Shown: positions 1 through 8,299 of the stretch, one piece after another
Layout of the letters: each line of letters starts with the position of its first letter
How positions within the stretch are numbered: position 1 is the first letter of the stretch
Origin: SSC3 sp963769585
GTDB lineage: Bacteria; Actinomycetota; Actinomycetes; Propionibacteriales; Nocardioidaceae
DNA: 64,000 nt
Assembly: GCA_963769585.1 (NCBI GenBank)
Contig: CAVYMJ010000006.1
Coordinates: forward strand, 62,001-126,000
Reading direction: 5' to 3'
Notes under the pieces: generated by a model
Databases searched by the model: none
The model's input: the letters and a program-made list of their open reading frames with translations, nothing else
Told to the model about the DNA's origin: nothing
Translations under genes and position numbers: made by a program

Positions 1-1168
1 TGTCTCCCAGGGCTTCCTCGACGGTGCGTCCGGTCGTGTCCACTCGGACGTCGGCGTCCGATGGTTCCTCGTAGGGGGAGGAGATTCCGGTGAACTCCGG
101 AATCTCGCCGCGCCGCGCCTTGGCGTAGAGACCCTTCCGGTCGCGGCGCTCGCACTCCTCCAGCGGAGTGGCGACGTGCACCAGGAAGAAGGCGCCACCC
201 GCGTCGGTGACCAGCCCGCGGACCAGCTGACGGGTCTGGTCGAAGGGTGCGATGGGGGAGCAGATCGCCACGCCGCCGTGGCGGCTGATCTCGGCTGCGA
301 CCCAGCCGATGCGGCGGATGTTGGTTTCGCGGTCCTCCTTGGAGAAGGTCAGGCCCGCCGACAGGTTGCGCCGTACGACATCGCCGTCGAGCGAGGTGAC
401 AGTACGGGTGCCGAGCTCAAGGACGTGGTCGTGCAGGGCACGCGCGATCGTTGACTTTCCGCTTCCGGAGAGCCCGGTGAAGAAGAGCACCAGGCCTCGT
501 CGCTCCGCTGCGGGCCGGTCGAAGTCGACCACGGCGGCGACCTCGTCGGGCAGCTCGCCTTCGCCAGTGACGCCGAGTACGTCGCCCGGGGCGTACGCCG
601 TGACAACGCTCTGCCCGAAGGCGTGGTCTGCTTCGGCCTCTCCGCGGGAGGCGAGCGGCACGGCTACTACCGCCGCCTCAGGAAGCAGCTCGGCGGCAGC
701 CAGCGTGGCCCGGAGGAGCCCAACCGAGGAAAGGCCCTCGGGAGTGCCGTGGCCCGCAAGGGCCAGCAGGATGACGGGGACGCCTGCTGCGCGGATCCGC
801 GCCAGGTCCTGGTCGGTCAGCGGTCCCGCCACCGGCACGGTGACCCGATCGCGATACTGATCGGCCACCTCGGCGGGAGACAGGTAGAGCCGGCGGAATG
901 CGCCGTATTGGGGATGGCCGAGGAGGGTCACCGGACCCCAGACGTGTGATCCGTCATTGCCTTGCACCTGGACAGTGGCGAGGGGGAGCCCCTCCGGGTC
1001 GACCAGCTCGAGCACGGTGGCGGAGACGTCGGCTGCATCCAGGAGGACCGTCCCGCCGGGTGCCTCGAAGACCGGGGGAAGGACATCACGCGCCATCAGC
1101 TCGAGGTCGTCGAGCGTGCGTGGGGAGGGAGCGATCTGTGGAGCGGGCACGGGGCAATACTGCACCAT
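1..1168 (-). CDS. cysC: Adenylyl-sulfate kinase with N-terminal sulfurylase-like region (3' end outside window)
   Basis: Phosphorylates adenylylsulfate (APS) to PAPS in sulfate activation. The C-terminal half is a clear APS kinase: Walker A FFTGLSGSGKST, then SLDGDVVRRNLSAGL, the conserved FSKEDRETNIRRIG segment and a CERRDRKGLYAKARRGEI motif. The first ~230 residues resemble the PUA-like and catalytic parts of ATP sulfurylase (LLGHPQYGAFRRLYLSP), but I see no QTRNP-type nucleotide motif, so that half may be inactive. ATG at 1168; the gene is open at the left edge, with at least 389 codons present. It is divergent from the asparaginase gene. Confidence 0.88.
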   Translation of the reverse strand, partial: MVQYCPVPAPQIAPSPRTLDDLELMARDVLPPVFEAPGGTVLLDAADVSATVLELVDPEGLPLATVQVQGNDGSHVWGPVTLLGHPQYGAFRRLYLSPAEVADQYRDRVTVPVAGPLTDQDLARIRAAGVPVILLALAGHGTPEGLSSVGLLRATLAAAELLPEAAVVAVPLASRGEAEADHAFGQSVVTAYAPGDVLGVTGEGELPDEVAAVVDFDRPAAERRGLVLFFTGLSGSGKSTIARALHDHVLELGTRTVTSLDGDVVRRNLSAGLTFSKEDRETNIRRIGWVAAEISRHGGVAICSPIAPFDQTRQLVRGLVTDAGGAFFLVHVATPLEECERRDRKGLYAKARRGEIPEFTGISSPYEEPSDADVRVDTTGRTVEEALGD

Positions 1169-1175
1169 GTTGATA

Positions 1176-1194
1176 GACCTTGTAAAAACAGGTC
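1176..1194. promoter_or_regulatory. Inverted repeat between divergent cysC-like and asparaginase genes
   Basis: GACCT and AGGTC arms are separated by nine A-rich bases in the 42-nt gap between two divergent starts. The position fits an operator or overlapping promoters. The arms are only 5 bp, so chance is possible. Confidence 0.3.
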
Positions 1195-1210
1195 CACGTA
1201 AGGTCGCTCC

Positions 1211-2176
1211 ATGCCTGCTCCAGTCGTTGTCGCGGAGATCGTCCGCAACGGGTTCGTCGAGGGTCGTCACTACGGGTCGGTCGTCGCGCTGGCAGCCGAC
1301 GGCTCGCTCGACTGGTCGGTCGGCGATGTGGCGTCCACCATGCTTCCTCGCTCGTGCAACAAGCCACTGCAAGCAGTCGGGATGCTGCGAGCGGGGCTGC
1401 AGCTCGACGACGAGCTGCTCGCGCTCGCCTGCGCGTCACACTCGGGCGAACCGTTCCACGTGGATGGGGTACGCCGGATCCTCGCCGGGGCAGGCCTCAC
1501 CGAGTCGGTCCTGCAGACGCCGCCCGACTGGCCGCTGGACGAGACCTCGAAGGAGGCCGTGATCCGCGGTGGAGGCGCCAAGGCCACGATCACGATGAAC
1601 TGCAGCGGCAAGCATGCGGCCATGCTGGCCACCTGTGTCGTCAACGGCTGGGACACCGCGACGTACCTCGACCCTGAGCATCCGTTGCAGCAGGCGATCC
1701 TGAGCGGACTCGCGGACCTGACCGGCGTACCGGTCGAGGTGGTGGCGGTGGACGGCTGCGGCGCTCCCCTGCTGTCGACCACGCTCATCGGGCTCGCGCG
1801 TGCGTTCCGGACTCTCGCCGCCGCCACCGGGGGCCCGGAGCGAGAGGTGGCTGAGGCGATCCGGAGGTTCCCGGAGCATGTCTCGGGAACCACGCGGGAC
1901 GAGGCCAAACTGCTGCACGCCGTCCCCGGAGCGATCGCAAAGGCGGGGGCAGAGTCGTGCTACGCGGTCGGCCTCGCAGACGGGCGAGCCGTGGCCCTGA
2001 AGACCGACGACGGTGCGGCTCGCGCGCGGCCGGTCCTGATGGCCGCGGCACTGGAGCGGATGGGCGTGCCGGGTCTGCCGGGAGTGGACGCCGAGGCTGT
2101 CGCCAGCACCGGTCTGCACGAGCTCTGGGGAGGCGGTCAGCGGGTGGGAGAAATCAGAGCGTTGCTCACCTTTTAG
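1211..2176 (+). CDS. L-asparaginase II family protein
   Basis: Predicted cytoplasmic hydrolase of L-asparagine to aspartate and ammonia, of the asparaginase II family (also called the Rhizobium etli AnsA type), which is unrelated to the E. coli enzymes. It is 321 aa, full length for the family. Typical segments are VRNGFVEGRHYGSVVAL near the N-terminus, PRSCNKPLQAVGML, ASHSGEPFH, MNCSGKHAAML and DGCGAPLLSTTL. The ATG at 1211 follows a TAAGGT-like ribosome site. The gene stands alone, divergent from the cysC-like gene. The family call is firm; substrate preference within it is assumed. Confidence 0.9.
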   Translation: MPAPVVVAEIVRNGFVEGRHYGSVVALAADGSLDWSVGDVASTMLPRSCNKPLQAVGMLRAGLQLDDELLALACASHSGEPFHVDGVRRILAGAGLTESVLQTPPDWPLDETSKEAVIRGGGAKATITMNCSGKHAAMLATCVVNGWDTATYLDPEHPLQQAILSGLADLTGVPVEVVAVDGCGAPLLSTTLIGLARAFRTLAAATGGPEREVAEAIRRFPEHVSGTTRDEAKLLHAVPGAIAKAGAESCYAVGLADGRAVALKTDDGAARARPVLMAAALERMGVPGLPGVDAEAVASTGLHELWGGGQRVGEIRALLTF

Positions 2177-2359
2177 GCAGGGATCGTGAAAAGCGGGGCG
2201 AAACCTAGCACTCCGGATGAGAACGAGTCCGTGGTTTTCGGTCCAAAAACTCGCGTCAGCCGCGTCACATTGGTAACGTCAACGCGTCAGGCGGCGGCGG
2301 CCGGCGCTCTTGGAGCCGGTACTGGACGTCGTCCGACTCCGTGTTCTGAAGGGGTATGC

Positions 2360-3043
2360 ATGCTGAAGAAGATCCTGGGCCGGTCCGCGGGCGGTACCGC
2401 CATCGCCGGTCTGGTGCTGTCGGCAGCGCCGATCGCGGCTGCCCCGCAGATCGCTCAGATGGCCTGCCCCTACCCCGACGGGGTCGCGACGTCGACGTCA
2501 ATGACCCTCACCCGCCCGATCGCGGGATTCGGTGCTCGCTCGTATGCCAAGATCCGCGTCTCGTCCGGCGCAGGCACCCCGTCCGGCGAGGTGGACCTGG
2601 TGATCGACGGCAGGAACCGGGGCACCTACACGCTTAACAACGGTGCGACCAACCCGCGGCTCCCGTTGCTGACGTCACGTCGGACACACGTAGTGACAGC
2701 CGTCTTCGTCGAGAGCTGTGAGTACAAGAGCAGCGAGGCGACCAAGTACTACACGGTCACCAAGGCCAAGACGAAGACGCGCCCGGTGTTCGTCAACAAG
2801 CGCAAGGCCGTATTCCGCGCCACCGTGAAGTCGTACACCCCGCGGACTGTCACCAGCGGCAAGGTGTACTTCCAGATCAAGCGGGGACGTACTGTGATCC
2901 GGGCCAAGCACGGCAGGGTCCACTCCGGGGTCGCCTTCGCGAACATGAGGAACCTCCCGAAGGGGACCTACACGCTGAAGGTGAAGTACCTCGGCAACCG
3001 CAACTTCAAGATCTCCAAGACGATCAGGAAGTTCAGGGTCTGA
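2360..3043 (+). CDS. Secreted Ig-like repeat protein
   Basis: 227 aa. An N-terminal signal peptide (MLKKILGRSAGG, then an Ala/Leu core ending AAPIAAAP) is followed by about two immunoglobulin-like beta-sandwich repeats, with phrases such as GTPSGEVDLVIDG, SGKVYFQIKRGRTVI and LPKGTYTLKVKYLGN. The mature part is very basic (many K and R), which would suit cell-wall or polyanion binding. I chose ATG 2360, preceded by GAAGGGG six bases upstream, over the longer 2186 start because it puts the signal peptide at the N-terminus. No catalytic motif is visible; the molecular role is unknown. Confidence 0.7.
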   Translation: MLKKILGRSAGGTAIAGLVLSAAPIAAAPQIAQMACPYPDGVATSTSMTLTRPIAGFGARSYAKIRVSSGAGTPSGEVDLVIDGRNRGTYTLNNGATNPRLPLLTSRRTHVVTAVFVESCEYKSSEATKYYTVTKAKTKTRPVFVNKRKAVFRATVKSYTPRTVTSGKVYFQIKRGRTVIRAKHGRVHSGVAFANMRNLPKGTYTLKVKYLGNRNFKISKTIRKFRV

Positions 3044-3086
3044 ACTGAGACCCATCAGCGTTTCCAGACGACTCCGGCAGGCCCTG

Positions 3087-4811
3087 GTGGCCGCCGGAGT
3101 CGTTCTTGTGGGGCTTGTGGCTCTCGGCCTGTATCAGGTCGTGGCCACGGGCTCCTTGCTCCAGCGAGCGGCGTACGACCTGCGCGTGGTCTCCCAGAAC
3201 CTCGCTGACGGGCGTAGCCAGGCTGCCGAGCGGAGCCTGGGCTTCGCGCAGGCGAACGCCTCCTCCGCCCGCCGCAAGGCCTCCGGGCCTCTGCTCTGGC
3301 TCGGCGAGCGGGTGCCGTTCTTCGGGGACGATGTGCAGGCGCTGCGAACGGCGGCGAGCGTGATGGATGACCTTGCCCAGGACACCCTTCCCGACTTGGT
3401 CGAGGCGGGTCGGAGCATCTCGCCCGCCGCGCTGCGACCCAGCAAGGGCAGGGTAGAGCTTGAGCCGATCAAGCGCGTCGCCCCTGTGCTCGACGTTGCC
3501 GCGGCAGAGGTCGAGCGGGCCAGCGAGAGAGTTGCCGTGATCGATCCCGCCGAGCTCTCGGGTGGCCTTCGCAAGCCGATGCTGGACCTTCAGGAGCAGC
3601 TGCGAGGGGCTGCGGCGCTCGCACGACGGGGAGCCCTTGCCGCTCGGCTGATGCCGGCGATGCTCGGGGACAAGGGCGCGAGGACGTATGCGTTGATCAC
3701 CCAGAACAACGCGGAGGTCAGGTCCACCGGCGGAATCCCAGGATCTGTCGCGATCGTCCGTGCGAACCGGGGTTTCGTCCAGATCGTCGAGCAGGGGAAC
3801 GAAGGTGAGTTCGGCTTTTGGGACCCCCCGGTCGTGCCCCCAACGGCTGAGGAGAGGGCGCTCTATGGCGACCTCATCGCAACCTACCCCCAGGACGTGA
3901 CCTTCACGCCGGACTTCCCGCGGGCCGCGCAGATCCTCCATGCGATGTGGCAGCGCAAGCGTGGTCAGTCACTCGACGGCGTGCTCTCGGTCGACCCGGT
4001 GGCCATGTCCTACATCCTCTACGGGACGGGTCCGGTCAAGCTGCCCGACGGCGGGCTGCTCCAGCCCTACAACGTGGTCTCCACGCTGCTGAACCTGATC
4101 TATCTGGCCCAGCCCAACTTCGAGGCCCAGGACGACTTCTTCGAGCTCGTCGGTCGGACGATCTTCAATACGGTCAGGGCCGGGACGGGGCGGCCTACAG
4201 CGGTGCTTGACGGTCTCACGCTGGCCGTGGACGAACGGCGCATCCTGGTCTGGTCCGCCCATCCGGATGAGCAGTCGCTCCTCGAGGGGACGCCGATCAG
4301 CGGCGACATGCCACGCAGGGCCACCGTCCACCCGCAGGTCGGGATGTACCTCAACGACGCCGCGTCGGACAAGATGAGCTTCTACCTCGACTACAAGGTC
4401 GACGTGAAGCCGCGGACCTGCAACTCCGATGGCAGCCAGGTGCTGGATGTGAAGCTCACCATGAAGTCGTCGGCTCCGACAGACATCGCCGAGTTCGGGC
4501 GCCCCCTGGCTCCCGGCCCCCTCCCCGGCCCGGAGCTCGGGACCATCCGAACGACGGCCAACCTCTATGCACCGTTCGGTGGTCGGGTACTCGAGGCGAC
4601 GCTCGAGGAGCAGGACGCGCCTGCCGGCGACTTCCGGCACCTCGGGCGTCCCGTCAGCTCGGTCACGCTCGACGTGAAGCCCCAGCAGTCGAGAGTGGTG
4701 GAGTACTCGGTCCTGACCGGCCCGGACCAGCGGGGCGACGTCGAGCTGCGCACGACCCCGGCGGCGCTGGGCATGGGCCGCGGCACCGTTGGCCAAAGTG
4801 CCTGCAACTGA
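3087..4811 (+). CDS. DUF4012 domain membrane protein
   Basis: About 574 aa with one N-terminal transmembrane helix (AAGVVLVGLVALGLYQVV) and a large extracytoplasmic part. The block RTYALITQNNAEVRSTGGIPGSVAIV followed by GFWDPP and FTPDFPRAAQIL is diagnostic of DUF4012, a family often near cell-surface polysaccharide genes and of unproven function. GTG 3087 is the first usual start. An in-frame upstream extension (from about 3045, Arg-rich, with only a CTG codon) would give a more usual positive cytoplasmic end, so the start is uncertain. It lies 43 nt after the Ig-like gene and may be cotranscribed with it. Confidence 0.8.
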   Translation: MAAGVVLVGLVALGLYQVVATGSLLQRAAYDLRVVSQNLADGRSQAAERSLGFAQANASSARRKASGPLLWLGERVPFFGDDVQALRTAASVMDDLAQDTLPDLVEAGRSISPAALRPSKGRVELEPIKRVAPVLDVAAAEVERASERVAVIDPAELSGGLRKPMLDLQEQLRGAAALARRGALAARLMPAMLGDKGARTYALITQNNAEVRSTGGIPGSVAIVRANRGFVQIVEQGNEGEFGFWDPPVVPPTAEERALYGDLIATYPQDVTFTPDFPRAAQILHAMWQRKRGQSLDGVLSVDPVAMSYILYGTGPVKLPDGGLLQPYNVVSTLLNLIYLAQPNFEAQDDFFELVGRTIFNTVRAGTGRPTAVLDGLTLAVDERRILVWSAHPDEQSLLEGTPISGDMPRRATVHPQVGMYLNDAASDKMSFYLDYKVDVKPRTCNSDGSQVLDVKLTMKSSAPTDIAEFGRPLAPGPLPGPELGTIRTTANLYAPFGGRVLEATLEEQDAPAGDFRHLGRPVSSVTLDVKPQQSRVVEYSVLTGPDQRGDVELRTTPAALGMGRGTVGQSACN

Positions 4812-4812
4812 T

Positions 4813-4854
4813 AATCCCTTGGATCTAGCCGAATCCCCTTGTTTTCAAGGGATT
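4813..4854. terminator. Repeat-rich hairpin region after the DUF4012 gene
   Basis: AATCCCTTG at 4813 pairs perfectly with CAAGGGATT at 4846-4854. A near copy, AATCCCCTTG at 4832, can also pair with the same right arm around a TTTT loop. Two alternative stems share one arm just downstream of a stop codon. There is no long T tract, so terminator activity is only likely. Confidence 0.45.
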
Positions 4855-4887
4855 GTGCATTAGGTCACGTCGCGTTGACTTGCGTTT

Positions 4888-4903
4888 GCTAACAAAAGTT
4901 AGC
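4888..4903. promoter_or_regulatory. Perfect dyad upstream of XRE regulator
   Basis: GCTAAC-AAAA-GTTAGC is a perfect 6+6 bp inverted repeat ending 11 nt before the ATG of the XRE regulator. Position and symmetry fit an autoregulatory operator. Confidence 0.5.
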
Positions 4904-4914
4904 AGGATGGGGGG

Positions 4915-5286
4915 ATGGTCAAGAGGTTCGGAATCAGCGTCGACTCGCTCGGCGACTACCTGCGCGAGCAACGGATGGCTAACCGCCTGTCGCTTCGACA
5001 GCTCGCTGCACAAACGGGAGTCTCCAACCCGTACCTCTCGCAGATCGAACGTGGTCTGCGGCGGCCGTCAGCCGAGGTGCTCCAGCAGATCGCCAAGGCA
5101 CTCCGGATCTCGGCAGAGACGCTCTACGTGCGAGCTGGAATCCTGAACCCCGAGGACGGCGAGACCCGGTCGGTCGAGCTGGCAGTCCTGGCTGACACCG
5201 GCTTGACCGAACGACAGAAGCAGTCGCTCTTGGACGTGTACCAGTCGTTCAGGACGGCGAACGCCAACCCAACACCCAACGAGTAA
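4915..5286 (+). CDS. XRE-family transcriptional regulator upstream of hbhA
   Basis: 123 aa DNA-binding protein. A Cro/C1-type helix-turn-helix fills residues ~12-70 (YLREQRMANRLSLRQLAAQTGVS, then NPYLSQIERGLRRPS). The C-terminal tail ends in a short polar stretch. The same order, XRE regulator - HbhA - small DUF2516 membrane protein, is found in mycobacteria (Rv0474-Rv0475-Rv0476), so orthology is likely. ATG at 4915 follows AGGATGGGGGG. A perfect dyad lies immediately upstream, suggesting self-control and possibly control of hbhA 12 nt downstream. Confidence 0.85.
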   Translation: MVKRFGISVDSLGDYLREQRMANRLSLRQLAAQTGVSNPYLSQIERGLRRPSAEVLQQIAKALRISAETLYVRAGILNPEDGETRSVELAVLADTGLTERQKQSLLDVYQSFRTANANPTPNE

Positions 5287-5298
5287 CAGGAGACTGAC

Positions 5299-6030
5299 AT
5301 GGCGAAGGCCACGCAGTACAAGTTCGACGCCACTAAGCCGTTCTTCGCGGTGGTGGGCGCAAGCGATCTCGCCGTCGAGAAGGCTCGCGTCATCGTTACC
5401 GACGTACAGGACAAGGTCACCGTTCAGGTCAACAAGGTGGACCGTGACCCCAAGGCCCTCAGCGAGCAGGCCCGCAACCTGGTGACTGCCCGTGTCGAGG
5501 AGCTCACCAAGGACGCCAAGGAGGCGCAGGCCAAGGTCGAGGCGCAGCTGAAGGACTTGCAGGCGGACGCCAAGGGTCTGCCGGCCAAGGTCGAGGCGCA
5601 GTTGAAGGACTTGCAGGCCGAGCTGAAGGCTCTGCCGGCCAAGGTCGAGGCGCAGCTCAAGGACCTGCAGGCGGACGCCAAGGGTCTGCCGGCCAAGGTC
5701 GAGGCGCAGCTGAAGGACTTGCAGGCCGAGCTGAAGGCTCTGCCGGCCAAGGTCGAGGCGCAGCTCAAGGACCTACAGGCCGAGCTGAAGGCTCTGCCGA
5801 GCAAGGTCGAGGCCAAGTACAACGAGTACGCCGCCAAGGCGAACGACGTTGCCAAGGACCAGCTCGAGACGGTCACCACCTTCGCCACCCGCGGCGAGGT
5901 CGTTGTTGCCCGGCTTCGCGGCCAGAAGGCTCCGGCCAAGAAGGCACCGGCCAAGAAGGCCACCGCCAAGAAGGCTCCGGCCAAGAAGGCTCCGGCCAAG
6001 AAGGCCACCGCCAAGAAGGCTTCTGCCTGA
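5299..6030 (+). CDS. hbhA: Heparin-binding hemagglutinin (HbhA)-like protein
   Basis: 243 aa. The N-terminal ~75 residues match the start of HbhA-type proteins (FFAVVGASDLAVEKARV). Residues ~78-167 are five tandem 18-residue units alternating AKVEAQLKDLQADAKGLP and a form ending AELKALP, expected to form a long coiled coil. The C-terminus is a run of KKAPA/KKATA pentads, the polycation that in mycobacterial HbhA binds sulfated glycans; related tails bind DNA. It has no signal peptide, as in HbhA. The RBS is ACAGGAG. A strong terminator follows. Confidence 0.85.
   Translation: MAKATQYKFDATKPFFAVVGASDLAVEKARVIVTDVQDKVTVQVNKVDRDPKALSEQARNLVTARVEELTKDAKEAQAKVEAQLKDLQADAKGLPAKVEAQLKDLQAELKALPAKVEAQLKDLQADAKGLPAKVEAQLKDLQAELKALPAKVEAQLKDLQAELKALPSKVEAKYNEYAAKANDVAKDQLETVTTFATRGEVVVARLRGQKAPAKKAPAKKATAKKAPAKKAPAKKATAKKASA
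5530..5799 (+). repeat. Five tandem 54-bp repeats inside hbhA
   Basis: Five in-frame 54-bp units encode 18-residue heptad-like segments. Units 1 and 3 (DAKGLP type) and units 2, 4 and 5 (ELKALP type) are nearly identical within each class, a pattern that suggests recent two-unit duplication. The number of units is likely to vary between strains. Confidence 0.9.
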
Positions 6031-6041
6031 TCCAGCACCAG

Positions 6042-6074
6042 CCGAAGGCCCCCGCTCCGTGCGGGGGCCTTCGG
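6042..6074 (+). terminator. Rho-independent-type terminator after hbhA
   Basis: A perfect 14-bp stem (CCGAAGGCCCCCGC / GCGGGGGCCTTCGG) encloses a TCCGT loop 11 nt after the hbhA stop. It has no long U tract, which is common in actinobacteria. Confidence 0.85.
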
Positions 6075-6104
6075 CGTCTGTGTCCGCTGTCGTAGGCTTG
6101 GCCT

Positions 6105-6389
6105 GTGCTGCGCATGTTCTACGAGGCCCAGAGCCTGATCTCCTTGGTCGTCTACCTAGGGATCTTCCTGGTCGAGGCGTTCGCCTTCATCGACGCCGTC
6201 TCGCGCCCTGCGCAGGCGTTCCTCGCGGCTGACAAGATGAACAAGCAGGGCTGGCTGATCATCCTCGGGCTGGCGCTACTCGTGCAGATCCTGCCCATCG
6301 GTGCCCTGTTGATGCTCGCCGGTCTCGTGGCGGCCCTGGTGTATCTCATCGACGCGCGCCCCGCGCTCCGTTCGATCACCCGCCGCTGA
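6105..6389 (+). CDS. DUF2516 family small membrane protein
   Basis: 94 aa with two to three hydrophobic helices (LISLVVYLGIFLVEAFAFIDAV; WLIILGLALLVQILPIGALL; MLAGLVAALVYLID). Length, topology and position after HbhA match the DUF2516 family (Rv0476-type), of unknown function. It may start at GTG 6105 or ATG 6114. No Shine-Dalgarno sequence is seen and TAGGCT lies just upstream, so a leaderless transcript is possible. The hbhA terminator separates it from that gene. Confidence 0.75.
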   Translation: MLRMFYEAQSLISLVVYLGIFLVEAFAFIDAVSRPAQAFLAADKMNKQGWLIILGLALLVQILPIGALLMLAGLVAALVYLIDARPALRSITRR

Positions 6390-6467
6390 GCGGCCCGGCG
6401 GGCCCATGCTGGCGGCTGACCTGGCCCTGGCCGCAGGAGTGTCGGCGATTTGTGCTGGACTTGCCCC

Positions 6468-7466
6468 ATGAGCGCTAGCCCGGCCGTCGAGGCCATTGAA
6501 CTCGTCAAGCACTTCGGGGACCACATAGCCGTCGACGGCGTCAGCTTCGTCGTTCCCACCGGGTCGGTGTTGGGCCTCCTCGGCCCCAACGGTGCTGGCA
6601 AGACGACCACGGTGCGGATGCTTACCACGCTGTCGCGTCCCACCAGCGGCACCGGCAAGGTGGCCGGTCATGACGTGACTAAGGAGCCCGAAGCGGTGCG
6701 CCGGAGCATGGGGCTGACGGGCCAGACCGCAACTGTCGACGAGCTCCTCACCGGCCGAGAGAACCTCACCCTGATCGGACGGTTCGCCGGCCTGCCCGGC
6801 CGGGTGGCCAGATCGAGGGGAGAGGAGCTCTTGGAGCGGTTCCGGCTGACCGATGCGGCGGGCCGTGTCGCCAAGACCTACTCCGGCGGCATGCGTAGGC
6901 GGCTGGATCTGGCGGTGTCCTTGATAGCCGCGCCCCCGGTGCTGTTCCTCGACGAGCCGACCACGGGCCTTGATCCTCGTAGTCGCACCGAGCTGTGGGA
7001 GGTCCTTCGCGGGCTGGTGGCTGAGGGTACGACCCTTCTGCTGACCACGCAGTACCTCGAGGAGGCCGACCACCTGGCCGACGACATCGTCGTGATCGAT
7101 CACGGCAAGGTGATCGCGCACGGCACCCCGACGCAGCTCAAGGACAGCTCCGGGCGGGCCAGCGTGGTGCTCACGGTGACCGACCCGGCTGACCTGAACG
7201 AAGCGGCCAGGCTGCTGGGCACCTGCTCGGACGAGGTGTACGTCGAGCAGGCCTCCCGACGAGTCACAGCCAAGGCAGGCGGCCTTGCGGACATGCTGCG
7301 CATCGGCGCACTGATCGAGAGCAGCGGGCTTGCCGTGGACGACCTCGGTCTGGCCAGACCAAGTCTCGACGATGTCTTCCTGCACCTCACGGGGCATCGC
7401 GCAGCCGAGCCCGAGGACGAGGCGGAGGGCGAGCCCACTACCGAGCTCCAGGAGGCGCTGCGATGA
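6468..7466 (+). CDS. Daunorubicin-resistance-type ABC transporter ATP-binding protein
   Basis: 332 aa, DrrA/ABC-2 exporter family. Walker A is LGPNGAGKTTT (about residue 40), the signature is YSGGMRRRLDLA and Walker B is LFLDEPTTGLD, followed by the DrrA-type TQYLEEADHLAD. A C-terminal ~90-residue domain is typical of DrrA proteins. ATG 6468 is preferred to GTG 6450 because MSASPAVEAIELVKHF is the usual beginning. It overlaps the permease gene by 4 nt, so the two are translationally coupled. The substrate, a drug or a lipid, cannot be told. Confidence 0.88.
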   Translation: MSASPAVEAIELVKHFGDHIAVDGVSFVVPTGSVLGLLGPNGAGKTTTVRMLTTLSRPTSGTGKVAGHDVTKEPEAVRRSMGLTGQTATVDELLTGRENLTLIGRFAGLPGRVARSRGEELLERFRLTDAAGRVAKTYSGGMRRRLDLAVSLIAAPPVLFLDEPTTGLDPRSRTELWEVLRGLVAEGTTLLLTTQYLEEADHLADDIVVIDHGKVIAHGTPTQLKDSSGRASVVLTVTDPADLNEAARLLGTCSDEVYVEQASRRVTAKAGGLADMLRIGALIESSGLAVDDLGLARPSLDDVFLHLTGHRAAEPEDEAEGEPTTELQEALR

Positions 7467-8299
7467 GTTCTCCCACCCTGCCCAGCGGGCTGACGATCGC
7501 GCCGCCGTCGTTCTTCGAAGCTTGCCGGCTGGTTGTCCAGCGCAACCTCCTTCACATCAAGCGAATGCCCGAGCTTCTGCTGGACGTCACCATCCAGCCG
7601 GTCATGTTCGTTCTCCTGTTCGCTTTCGTGTTCGGGAGCTCGATCGCCGTGCCCGGCACCAACTACAAGGAGTTTTTGATCCCGGGGATCATGGCGCAGA
7701 CGATGGTCTTCTCATCGTTCGTCGTCGCGCTCGGGCTGGTCAACGACCTGGAGAAGGGGTTCGTCGACCGGCTCAAGTCGCTGCCCATCGCGCGCTCATC
7801 GATCCTGGTCGGCCGCAGCATCTCCAGCCTGATCCATTCCAGCATCGGCATCTTCGTGATGGCCCTGACTGGGCTGCTGATCGGATGGCGGGTGCGCGAC
7901 GGCGTCGTTGAAGCCGCGGCAGCCTTCGCGCTGCTTCTTCTCTTTGGTTTCGCGATGATCTGGATCGGGATCTGGATGGGCTCGGTCCTCCGCTCTCCCG
8001 AGGCGGTGCAGGGGGTCGGCTTCACCGTGATGTTCCCGCTCACCTTCCTGGCCAACACTTTCGCCCCGACCGAGACGATGCCGACCTGGCTGCGCACACT
8101 CTGCGAGTGGAACCCGGTCTCCTCTCTCACCCAGGCGCTGCGAAACCTCTGGGGAAACAACCGTGGCGTCCCGCTCGCCGAGGACGCCTCGTGGCCGCTC
8201 CATCACGCGGAGGCGATGGCGGCCTTCTGGGCTGTCCTGATCACGGCTGTCGTGGCTCCGATCGCTATCAGGGCCTTTCGACGTCGCTCGAGAGACTGA
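7463..8299 (+). CDS. ABC-2 type exporter permease
   Basis: 278 aa membrane partner of the ATPase just upstream. Six hydrophobic segments are visible, starting with IQPVMFVLLFAFVFGSSI. The DLEKGFVDRLKSLPIARSSILVGR loop and the NPVSSLTQALRNLWGN segment near the C-terminus are typical of DrrB-type ABC-2 permeases. The start overlaps the ATPase stop (ATGA) and its own TGA overlaps the next ATG, giving a three-gene operon. Confidence 0.88.
   Translation: MSSPTLPSGLTIAPPSFFEACRLVVQRNLLHIKRMPELLLDVTIQPVMFVLLFAFVFGSSIAVPGTNYKEFLIPGIMAQTMVFSSFVVALGLVNDLEKGFVDRLKSLPIARSSILVGRSISSLIHSSIGIFVMALTGLLIGWRVRDGVVEAAAAFALLLLFGFAMIWIGIWMGSVLRSPEAVQGVGFTVMFPLTFLANTFAPTETMPTWLRTLCEWNPVSSLTQALRNLWGNNRGVPLAEDASWPLHHAEAMAAFWAVLITAVVAPIAIRAFRRRSRD

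Noticed and set aside
5530..5799. Regular 54-bp repeats as a CRISPR or intergenic array
   Set aside because: Repeats are contiguous, in frame and encode coiled-coil units of HbhA; no spacers.
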